Source of the DNA: Sparassis latifolia
Lineage: Eukaryota; Basidiomycota; Agaricomycetes; Polyporales; Sparassidaceae
Length of the DNA: 64,000 bases
Direction of reading: 5' to 3'
NCBI GenBank assembly: GCA_018466975.1
Contig: CM031561.1
Span: 62,001-126,000 of the forward strand
Below are positions 55,175 through 64,000 of this stretch, in pieces. The notes beneath the pieces were generated by a model that made no database searches, was not told the origin of the DNA, and worked only from the letters and a program-made list of their open reading frames with translations. The translations under genes and the position numbers were made by a program. Numbering within the stretch: the first letter of the stretch is position 1; each line of letters starts with the position of its first letter.

Positions 55175-57181
55175 ATGGCAGGGCAATGGTACAGTAAGCG
55201 TACGGTGTGTCCAGCATTGCTCGACCTATTCCAACGTTTATGGCTGATAGCAGGGGTAGATCTCTCGCGAAGAGCCCTCAGTCTCGCTCCCGTCGCCTGT
55301 CTCTACCAGGACAGCTTCGGTACGAACCGAAAATCGCGTGCCGTCCTTGTAAATAACCTGATCCTTTGTGGTTTGCCAGCCAGAAGACGTGAACCCTCTC
55401 TCTGCTGAGGATGCGCTTATACCAGCTGCTCTTGTGAGTACAGTCAGTGTCGCAGCGCCTCCCCGAACAAGACTAACGTAACCTCCAGGAGGAGTTGGAA
55501 TTGCTCGGCTTGGCGGGGTCCCATCTCACCCTCGGGGAAGACCACGAGCACAAGACGGCCCCTCTCATTACGCGTGAGGCGTATTTACTCACCGAACCCA
55601 CGCACAGGCCGTCGCAGTATGGCGTTCTGGGGGCCGCTCTCTCCGTACAGTAAGTCTTCTTCGTTATCGGGCGTCCTCCCGTTCTTACCCTTCACAGTGA
55701 GCAAAACGGAAAGTCCGACAGCCCGAGGGACCCACGGCTGTATATTAACACAGTACGGCGTCGTGTTATTATGTCACCGCGATCTCTCTATGCTCATTTC
55801 TACGTCTTCAGAATGCTCCACTGTCGGCCATCGTCTGCGGCGTTCAGGGCTCCGGCAAGTCACACACCGTCTCGGTGCTGCTGGAGAATATGCTAATCCC
55901 TCGACACGCACCCATCGGCAACGGGGAGAAGGCCCTGTCAGGGCTGGTATTGCATTTTGGCGAAGGTGGGCCTGGCTCCCGTCCCAACGAGACCGCCTGG
56001 CTAGGGTGTGCCGCTTCGAACGGCGTCCGTACACCCACGGTGCGAGTGTACGTGAGCCGCTCGGCGCTGCATACGATGCAGCAGGTGTACGCCCCGTTGG
56101 GGAAGAAGGTGGTTATTGAACCCTTGTTGTTTTCCGAGGCGGAACTCGATGCGGAAGCCTTCTTGTCGATGATGGCGGTAGGGTCATCCGACTCGGCACC
56201 GCTGTACGTGCAGACTATCCTGGTCAGTACTTTTTCCACTGAATATTTCCGAAGGCCATCGTACTGACCCACATTGTCAGTCGATCCTGCGGGACCTCGG
56301 AGAAAAGTTTACATACTCGAAGTTTCAACGCGAACTTGACGACCGCAAGTTTAATCCTGCCCAGCGAGCCGGGCTAGAACAGCGAATGGCGTTGCTCAAA
56401 GGATTCATCGATACGAAAGCTGGGCATCGCAAGAAACGTTTCGCTGCTGGACAGTTGACGATCATCGACCTCTCCGATCCGTTCATCGATCCCGCCGCTG
56501 CTTGTGGGCTGTTCGAGATCGTCATCCGCCAGTTCGTACGTGCGCATGTCGGGACCGGCAAGGTCCTCGTCGTCGACGAGGCGCATAAGGTCAGCCCGTC
56601 ATATCCACACTCACTTCGCGTAGTGCATTGATCGACGCACCTAACAGTACCTCGCGGCGAACAAGGGCAACTCCAGGCTGACGAAGGCGTTGCTCTCGCT
56701 GACGCGCCAGCAGCGCCATATGGCCATGCGCGTGCTCATCAGCACCCAAGGTGAGACGAACATCATATATATTCACCGTCGCCACGCTGATCCTGAACGC
56801 TCAGAACCAACCGTCGTCCCGCCGGTCCTGCTCGATCTCTGCAGCGTCGCGATCCTGCACCGCTTCTCCTCCCCCTCCTGGTGGGACCACGTCGCGAAGC
56901 ACGTCTCCGCAAACCTGTCGGACGAGGCCTTTGACCAGGTCGTCAAACTACGGGTACGTTTCCCGCTTACACAACTAGCCCGAATCAACACTCACCGACG
57001 TGGGAAGCAGACCGGCGAGGCAATCGTCCTCGCGCCGTCGGGGCTCGGCGTCTTCACCAGGAGGGATGCGGACGGCGCGCCTGGAGCGCGCGAGCTCGGG
57101 CAGTTCGGTCGGCGATACCTCTTGGTGAAGACTCGTCAGCGGGTGACGACCGACGGAGGTGCCTCGATTTTGGTGGTGTAA
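55175..57181 (+). CDS. HerA-like P-loop ATPase of unknown role
   Basis: P-loop NTPase; the arrangement recalls HerA/FtsK-type motor ATPases. The first exon is probably MAGQWY at 55175, but its join to the next exon is unresolved. Then come DVNPLSAEDALIPAALEELE, LLTEPTHRPSQYGVLGAALS and SDSPRDPRLYINTNAPLSAI. Walker A is VCGVQGSGKSHTVSVLLENM. Further on are LSGLVLHFGEGGPGSRPNET, LSMMAVGSSDSAPLYVQTIL, LSILRDLGEKFTYSKFQREL and AAGQLTIIDLSDPFIDPAAA. Walker B is GKVLVVDEAHKYLAANKGNS, followed by LTRQQRHMAMRVLISTQEPT, VPPVLLDLCSVAILHRFSSP and the C-terminal TRQRVTTDGGASILVV. The STQ and Arg-containing segments match the sensor and Arg-finger region of HerA-type enzymes. No DNA-binding domain is recognised. 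The substrate is unknown. Confidence 0.75.
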
Positions 57182-57642
57182 CGCGCCTGTGTCTGCGCAG
57201 ATCTTCTGTGTCTTGGTATCTAGTACGATCTTGCTTGTCAATGCATGTACCCCGCCTTAGCGCAAGCAATCTTTGCTAAATTATGAATCTATACTACATA
57301 TCCTCTGCTCGACGTCAGTCTAAGTAAGTACACGATGCAAACCAGAATCAATGCGCATCTCTCGGCCAGGACTATCAATAAAGTCGACAATCAACGTCAA
57401 TAGCAATGTATGATTCAATCTGGACGGGGCACAGGCACCGGCAACATCAATGGCACACAGAATACAAAGAACGGGGTTAGAAATGTGAGTGCGGCACGCA
57501 CAGCAGCTGGCACCGAATCGCAAAAAAGCAAGGCGTGCGTAGGAGTCATTAAAAAGTTGCAATAAGAAAAGGTCCACCGGTCGGCAACGGCGAGCGTAAC
57601 GAATGCAATCCAAACCGGAATCCGCTTTTTTTCGTCAGGCGT
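57182..57642. other. Convergent intergenic region
   Basis: 460 bp between the 3' ends of the ATPase (+) and the JmjC gene (-); AT-rich, consistent with 3' untranslated regions of both. No gene is seen. Confidence 0.4.
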
Positions 57643-60600
57643 TCACGCATCCGCGTCCCTCTCCTGGCGCCTGCAGGAGAGCCACGCGAACCACATCATG
57701 GTTCGGAGCTGGAGCACGTCCTCCTTCCAAGCCATCGACTGGTTCTGCTCGCGGAACTCGCGCGTGAGCAGCTCGCACCGCTCGATGTTCTCCGGGCTCA
57801 CAAAGTCGCTCGCGACCTTGATGCAGTCTGCGAGGTTGCACACCTGCAAGAGCGAACACGCAAGGACACGTTAGATAGGGCACGCCCGGCACGTCTCTGC
57901 ACGTCCACGCACCTGGTGCGCACACCCCGCGGGGATGAAGACCGCCTCCCCGGGCTTCTGGTATATCCTATAGCTCTTGACGCCATACTCTTGATAGAGC
58001 TCCTGTCTAAGCGTCGAGTCGAGGTAGAACAGCTGCGAATGTATAGGGTCGTGCTGGAATTGGCCCTTGAACCTTTTCCGTAGGAACTTGCGCAGCTTTA
58101 TCGAGTCCTCCGCCTTGTACAGGTCCCACACCGCGCAGCCGGGGCGGCCGTCGGGCGTCGTGTTCGCATACAGCATGATGTTGATGGCGTCCGCCATGTC
58201 CATGTGCAGCCGCGTCGAGCCCTTGCTCCCTTGCGCCTCGAACGATGCCATGGCATTGTACATCTTCGGACCTGGATCACGCGCGGTTAGCAATAAACAT
58301 GAATACACACGCTCGTAATGCTGGGGAACAAACCGAGATCGGGCGCGACAGTATTACTGGGGAAATGAGACGCTAGATTCAACACCCCATCACGGCGGAC
58401 ATAGTTGGGCACAGGAGTCGCCTGACTGAAGTCATCAAACAACTCCGGGAACGCCGTCCTGAAGTCCGTCGAAGGCGGCCAGTCCTACAGCCACGACCAC
58501 ATCAGCTCAGGCTCCACATACAGCACCGTCACGGAAGAGCAGTGGGGACTTACCTTCAACTTCCAGCAATCGCGGCGGCCTTCGTACTTCCCGAACCACG
58601 AGAAGAACTCGCCTACCGTAACGCGCTTGTTCTGGTCCGTCTGGCACTCGAGAATCAAGCAGCTCTGTGTGCCGTACTTAGTGCTGAAGTACTCCGGCGT
58701 CCATTGGACATGGAACTTCGGCAGCAAGTTCGTCACCACGAGCGGCTCGCCTTTCGCCCAGACGCGCCGGAATGTGTCGTCGGACAGTTCCACCTCCGTA
58801 TAGTACAACGTCTCGTGGGAGGGGATCGTCGGGGACCCATTTGTGGCCTGCGGTGCCGCGAGCGTGCCATTGGGCGCAAACGTGGACGGGTCCGGTGGGA
58901 TGGCGACGTTGACAGGTGGCGCTGGGAAAGCCGAATCGGATCCGTTGGCGGGTTTCGCAGGCGCTGACCAGCCGCTGGAGGCTTCGCCCGACAAAGATGC
59001 GGGGGTAGAACCGTTCGCTGGCGACCCTTCAGCGGGCAGTGCATCCGGATCTGATTCGGCGAGTAGTGCCTCCATTTCGGTAATCGCCTGCGAGAGCTCA
59101 GCCTTGCAGAACCGCGACATGGGAGAGAAATCCTTCGCTTGATGCTCGTTCCGCCTCGTGCAGGACAGGAAGAACGGATTGACGTGCGCATGCTTCTCTC
59201 GTCGCGCTTGCAGGGCTGCAACCTCGGCTTCGGGCGCGCCGACACGATCAGTGGTGAGCTCCCTTACTTGCTCGTAACATTCCGCGCAAGCCTCCCGACC
59301 GCACAACCGGCACATCCAGCTGGTGGAAAAGATAGATGTCATGCACGTATCTGCGGGCGCCAATGAGTAGGGATCTTCCCCGAACTGTGGGGTTCAGATC
59401 ACGTACCACACGTAGCGCGCACTTCGCTTTCTCTCGGGCGTCGGATGATCTCGGCGAGGTTGAGGTGCTTGAGTTCCTGCTGCAGCGTCGGCAGCAGTGC
59501 TTGCGCGACCGTGCGCTGAATACATGATCCAGCACGTAAGAATGGCCTGCAGATGACCAACGGCACTTCACAGACGTACCTTTAACCGCCTCAAATGAGA
59601 CGGCTGCAAAGGGATGTTCCACTTGACGGGGAAATGCATGGTGGGCGAATCCGGCTTCTGGCTCTCCACAAAGCTGATGCCAACTATCTGGTTACTCTCG
59701 TTTTTCAAGAAGAAACGTATACCTTGGAAACGACACGTGTCTCCCGCCCATCGCCGTGTGCAAGATACGCATCGCGGGAACTCTTCAGAGCGATATCGGT
59801 TGGACATACAGCGCGCAAATTGCAGCTCGGGATGCAAAGGTCCAGACGATTCGGGATGTGGTTGGCCGTCGTCGGCAACAATCCTCATCGTACTTCCCAA
59901 AGCAGACGCTTTACAGAAGGAACGGATGAGCTGGCGCGGCGAAAGCGGCAAAGATGGCACGAACTATTATTATCTGTCGCCTTCTCTTTGCCCTTGTCGT
60001 CAGACACATGTGCATACGACACTGTTGGCATCAAGTGCGCTGGCAGACGTATCATCTCACCTGCGAAAGGAGATAGCGGAAGAACGAACACACCATTTTG
60101 TGCCGCGATTTGCGCCGCCTCGCTGCGCTTCTTGGCGTTGTAGCCACGCCTTGAAGCTGGCGTGTACGAAGTATGAGGTCACAAATGCCACGACGGAAGG
60201 AGGAACGCGTTGCTAACCGGTGCCATCCGGCTTTGCCTTGGTCCTCGTCTTCTTGACTTTTGGTTGAGGAGCACCGTCCTCGCCCGGTGATTCCATGGGT
60301 CTTTTCTGCGCGGTGGGTGGCGGTGGCCCGAACGGGATGGCGGCGAACGCGACATTCATATGGGGCGGGAAGTACGCAGGAGGCGTGGGCTGGCCGCGTT
60401 GCGAGGGAACGGAGGGAGGCATGGATCCACGAGCTGCAAGCCGAACAGAAGCTCTTTCAGTTATCTGCCATGCTAGAGAACATGGTTAGATCACACAAGC
60501 TGGGTCTGTCAACATGACTGGAAAATAACCATTCGCTGCATATTGCTGGGCGACCATGTCCTGATCGTACTGCTGGGGTGGATAATCTGGAGAAAGACGC

Positions 60601-61230
60601 GTGAGTGACGCGCGAAGCGAAGGCGCGATGGGACGCGAAACAGACTCTTTGGAACGGAATCGCCAGAGAGGGCTGAGGAACGGGATGTTCGTAAACGAAC
60701 GGGAGGGTGGGAAAGCCAAAAGGGGACGCACCGGTGCGCTCGTCCGAATACATAGGCGATATCAGGGGAGGATAAGATGTATTTGCTTGGTCGGAAGAAG
60801 TAGGCCAATTTTGGACATCCATGCCGTAATTGGGCGTCTCCTCGAGTTGTCTCGCGGGTCTGGAGAACGGGTCTTGGTGGTAGGTTGGGTGGTGGGGCGG
60901 GACGGAGGAGGAGGAGGAGTACCGACACGAGGCCGGATCGGAATCCTGGCGCCGCATGGTGGAGGGCATGTTGTTATCCTTGTGGCCTGATCCCAGCTTG
61001 CTGCTCTGAGGCTAAAGGCAGCAGAGGGGCGGATGTATTGATGGGTTGGGGGTAGGAGTGGGGTGAACATGCTGTGAATGGGCGGGGGGAAGGAAGGAGG
61101 AGAGGCCGGGAAGCTGGGTAGTGCTGTAGGCGGCGGGATCGAGAGGGGGGGCAGAGGGAACGGCGACGGGGTTGAGGAGCTCGGTGATGGAGGTGCGCTT
61201 GTGGACGTGGGGGTCGTGGATGGAGTTCAT
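57643..61230 (-). CDS. JmjC-domain protein, KDM3/JHDM2-like histone demethylase
   Basis: Nuclear Fe(II)/2-oxoglutarate oxygenase; the closest animal type removes methyl groups from H3K9. The ATG at 61230 begins MNSIHDPHVHKRTSITELLN. A long Pro/Ser/Tyr/Gln-rich disordered region follows (DYPPQQYDQDMVAQQYAANG), with a basic patch (KVKKTRTKAKPDG, GYNAKKRSEAAQIAAQNG). The Cys-rich zinc region reads FPRCVSCTRRWAGDTCRFQG and SWMCRLCGREACAECYEQV. The catalytic domain has WPPSTDFRTAFPELFDDFS, PDLGPKMYNAMASFEAQGSK and RLHMDMADAINIMLYA, with the metal ligands His and Asp in HMD; the third ligand is the His of PAGCAHQVCNLADCIKVAS. The end is LSCRRQERDADA. All iron ligands are present. The N-terminal exon joins are less certain than the rest. 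Confidence 0.85.
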
Positions 61231-62391
61231 GTCGGGGGAGATGGTGGTGGAGACGAAGAGAGGATGAGCTGAAGATGTCCGACGGGCCTTGCAAGTCCGC
61301 TACCCAGTCCGCTGACAAAATTCCCTTATATGGAGACCTATGCGCAGGGCGTCTGCAGTGCTTGCGCGCTCTGCGGCGATGGCGGTGAGGACTACAGACT
61401 ACGCGCCTCCCGATTCCTGCAGAATATCCTCCGCGAACGTTCAGTGGATCCTCGCCCGCTTCCAGTCGCCACCACTCCATCCTCTCCCGCGCGCCGAGGC
61501 ACGTGCCCCGGCCATCGCCCTGGCTCCTTTAAACTCAGCGCGCAGCGGCGCCTGCTTGGCATCTCGCGTACGCTAAACCCATTACGTCATCCAACCTTCT
61601 TCGCCCGCGGCTGCAGAGGCGTCCCGCGACGGCAGCAACCGTCACTTTGAATTCGAACCCCGACCCACTTATCGCCCCTTCTCATCCCAATTTTTGCCAG
61701 TTCGCAGAACCCCCCTGCTTCTCGCAGGCTGAGCAGCACCGCACCAGCACCGCGGTTTCCTGCTTCTCCATGCACGGTGCGATGCTCCAGGTCCGCCTTG
61801 TCCCCTGCTGATCTCCACATGCCGCCGGGCAGTGCTCCGCTGAGTTTCTTTCGCTGACCTCGCCCCAATTTGTCAGTCGGAGGCTGATCGTGTACAAGAT
61901 CAGTAGCGATATATCTTCCGTGTATGCGATATAATGTGTGTATGAGTAACTAGACTACCCAAAGCGATTCCGTACTATACATTGCGAGGCGGACGGCGGG
62001 GAAAGCGACGGGGGTCATCAGATCGCGTAGCAAGGAGAGCCAGAGCGGAAACAAATGATAGACTGTGCAGGCGACAATGCAAGGACGAACCCGAATTCGT
62101 GACTCGATCGTGAGATACATACAATTTTTGCAAGTCGTGAATGCGAGGAGGTATCTGAATGAGTGTAAAGAGCAGCAGCAGCACGCAGCATATATGACCC
62201 AGGCCCGGTACCCAAGAAACGGCCAAAAAACCCCAAATGCCCAAAACTAAACCAAGAAAACGTACCACGAACCCACCAAACCATGATGACAATCAGAAAA
62301 ACTTGCGAAAGAACCCGGCGACCCTTGGCAACAAGGGAAAGACAAAGGGGAGTGCAAGCCATGCAAACAGCCCAAGAGTCGCCCCGCACCG
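61231..62391. other. Intergenic region between JmjC and SSK1-like genes
   Basis: 1.16 kb. The left part is the JmjC promoter. The right part (about 61900-62390) is probably the 3' untranslated region of the response-regulator gene. Open frames in it (for example a hydrophobic one at 61975-62292 on the minus strand) have no recognisable domain. Confidence 0.4.
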
Positions 62392-64000
62392 TCATTGCGG
62401 TAGCGGCGGCGTCGGAGGCGGAGGCGCCTGGCTGTCGTCGCCCGAACTCGGGGGAACATCTGTGGGAGGTGTTGCACCGACAGATTCAGACATGCTCTCG
62501 GCATCGCTGAATTTGTCAAGGTCTCGAGATGCTGCCACAACATCTGTCGTACGGTCTCCAGGCGACGGCGACGGCGCAAGAGATGGCTCGTCATCTGCAG
62601 ACGGTAACTCGCCACCGGCAGACTGGTAGGCCTGGGCTAAATATCACAAGACACCAAAACGAGTCAGCCGCTACAAAGAGAAGAGCTCCGCGAGAACATA
62701 CCAGGCGTCTGAGGTTGTCCGGCCGTCGCAGTTTCCAAGGTCGTAACAGGCTGCACGAGGGCTACAAGAAGCCCACGGGTCAGCGGGCTGACTCAGGCGA
62801 ACACCCCAGAGGCACACGAGGACTCACTTCGTTTTTGAGAGAAGAACGGAGGGTGGACGTTCGCAGATTCGGGCGACGAGCGCGAGGACACCCCAACGAT
62901 TCTTCGTGGAGCGGAGTGTTCGGCGTGATCGTCTTGTCGCGGTCCATGGGCGGCAGCTCCACAGAAGACCCCTGCTTCCGCGAAAAATCGCCGTAGTTGA
63001 GGGTGAACGACTTCGAGACGGCGTCGATCGTCCCTCAGGCACATGCAGCCGCCGCGCGACATTCTGCGCCTGCGCCGCCTGGCCCGTAGAAATACTCTTC
63101 ACCACGTCCGGACGGATGTCCGCCCACATTTGCAACGCCTTGATCGACCCCCACTCGATGATCTTGCTGTTCAGCCAGTGGAGGGACACGGGCTTCGTCA
63201 GGAAGTCGTTGCATCCTGCAGCAAGGGCTGCCACACGATCCGTCTGCAGCGAGGAGGCGGTCAATGCTACGATGATTACGGAAGACCTGTAAGGAGGCGT
63301 CAGAGCCGACCGATCTGTAGTGGAAGTATCCGAGGGTGTCTGCTGGCCCTCAGACTGCGGCGTGGATGGGAAGCCTGGCGCCCCGTTTAACTTCTCTATG
63401 CGCCTGATCTCCTTGGTCGCCTGAATACCGTCCATGACAGGCATTTGGATGTCCATCTGGCAAGAGGGAAATCGTACTGAGTGGGGCGAATTTTTATAAG
63501 CAACGTAGCAAACTAACCAGAATGAGGTGGAATCCGCCGGATCGCCACTTCTGCACGGCTTCCTCTCCGTTCTTCGCAACATCATACTTGATACCCTTCC
63601 TCGTCATGAATGTGGACAGAATAGTCTGGTTGATGGGGTTATCTAACCAACGAACGCGTTAGAAAAATTGAACAGCAGAAGGAAACCCTCCAGGCAAACG
63701 TACCTTCGACGATGAGCACGCTGATCGGCGGGACAATAGAACCATCCGCATATCTATTGCCCTTCTTCTGTACAACAGCGGGAGCAGACACAATGGCCTC
63801 CACTGCGGGCCGTCGAGCGCCTCGACGTGTGGTGGGCGTGGCTGGCGAACGCAATGGCGATGTTGGAGGATCCGGCGCAGTCGCCTTCCTGGTCGGCACC
63901 CGTGGGACAGTCTGCGACCTGGACTGCTCATCCAGCGTGGGCACACCCGAACTTGACCAGCGCTACTTTGTCCGATACTGAGCGGAGGAGGATCTTCGCC
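62392..64000 (-). CDS. SSK1: SSK1-type response regulator, 5' end outside the window
   Basis: Cytosolic response regulator that passes osmotic phosphorelay signals to the HOG MAP kinase cascade. The visible part begins in a Pro/Thr-rich region (VPTRKATAPDPPTSPLRSPA), then ISVLIVEDNPINQTILSTFM, TRKGIKYDVAKNGEEAVQKW and HLILMDIQMPVMDGIQATKE; the phospho-acceptor is the Asp of LMDIQMP. An insertion of about 45 residues (from RIEKLNGAPG to TPPYRS) precedes SVIIVALTASSLQTDRVAAL and GCNDFLTKPVSLHWLNSKII, with the conserved Thr/Ser and Lys (TKP). Downstream exons give GDFSRKQGSSVELPPMDRDK and an acidic/Ser-rich C-terminus (DRTTDVVAASRDLDKFSDAE) ending in a Pro-rich LPQ stop. The receiver insertion and the N-terminal extension fit fungal Ssk1. 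The gene is cut by the window end. Confidence 0.87.

Noticed and set aside
3933..57181. A biosynthetic gene cluster around the monooxygenase, MFS transporter and hydrolase
   Set aside because: The three lie side by side (20820-28319), but no core synthase or cluster regulator is present and all flanking genes are housekeeping; proximity alone is weak evidence.
1..64000. CRISPR arrays, operons, prokaryotic signals, tRNA or rRNA genes
   Set aside because: No regularly spaced repeats and no cloverleaf or rRNA sequence were recognised by eye; the intron-rich gene structure is eukaryotic.

Overview
The window reads as nuclear DNA of a mushroom-forming basidiomycete (Agaricomycetes). Genes are closely packed, most are cut by many introns of about 45-75 bp with GT-AG borders, and several products are of families typical of such fungi (a DUF7923-like/CCCH zinc-finger protein, a Ytp1-like membrane protein, an SSK1-type response regulator, a KDM3-type JmjC protein, a Ty3/gypsy LTR retrotransposon). 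Family assignments come from reading the translations by eye; no database search was run. Exon joins were worked out from splice sites and reading phase.

Layout, left to right. 1-3932: no gene I can support. 3933-11630: four plus-strand genes (DUF7923/CCCH protein, RhoGDI, COQ2-type prenyltransferase, Mam3/CNNM-type membrane protein), then at 12433-12746 a broken partial copy of the 5' end of the Mam3 gene. 13112-17226: minus-strand ChaC-type gamma-glutamylcyclotransferase and a Ytp1-like protein. 17227-20819: 3.6 kb with no recognised gene. 20820-28319: a flavin-containing monooxygenase (-), an MFS transporter (+) and an alpha/beta hydrolase (-). 28977-36389: a single-pass membrane protein (-), the PKA regulatory subunit (-), a ubiquitin-like-domain membrane protein (+) and uracil phosphoribosyltransferase (+). 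36736-40086: the flavoprotein subunit of sulfite reductase (+). 41384-45641: an IMPACT-family protein (-), a BTB protein (-), a possible small protein (-) and a Gfo/Idh/MocA oxidoreductase (+). 46128-47682: RRP8-type methyltransferase (-).

47777-53426 is a full-length but frame-broken Ty3/gypsy retrotransposon, with two 394-bp LTRs and a 4-bp target duplication, inserted 94 bp upstream of the RRP8 start codon. To its right lie a pseudogene (53950-54640), a HerA-like P-loop ATPase (+), a KDM3-like JmjC protein (-) and the 3' part of an SSK1-like response regulator (-) that runs off the window.

The genes form no pathway cluster; they are mainly conserved housekeeping and signalling genes (cAMP signalling, osmosensing, ubiquinone synthesis, pyrimidine salvage, sulfate assimilation, glutathione turnover, rRNA modification). 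The most notable observations are: exons of 10-18 nt in five genes, three of them lying on catalytic or signature motifs; a stop-free 60-nt intron inside the second cyclic-nucleotide-binding domain of the PKA regulatory subunit; a perfect 20-bp palindrome across the 5' LTR/internal junction of the retrotransposon; a truncated tandem relic of the Mam3 gene; and a eukaryotic HerA-like ATPase of unknown role.
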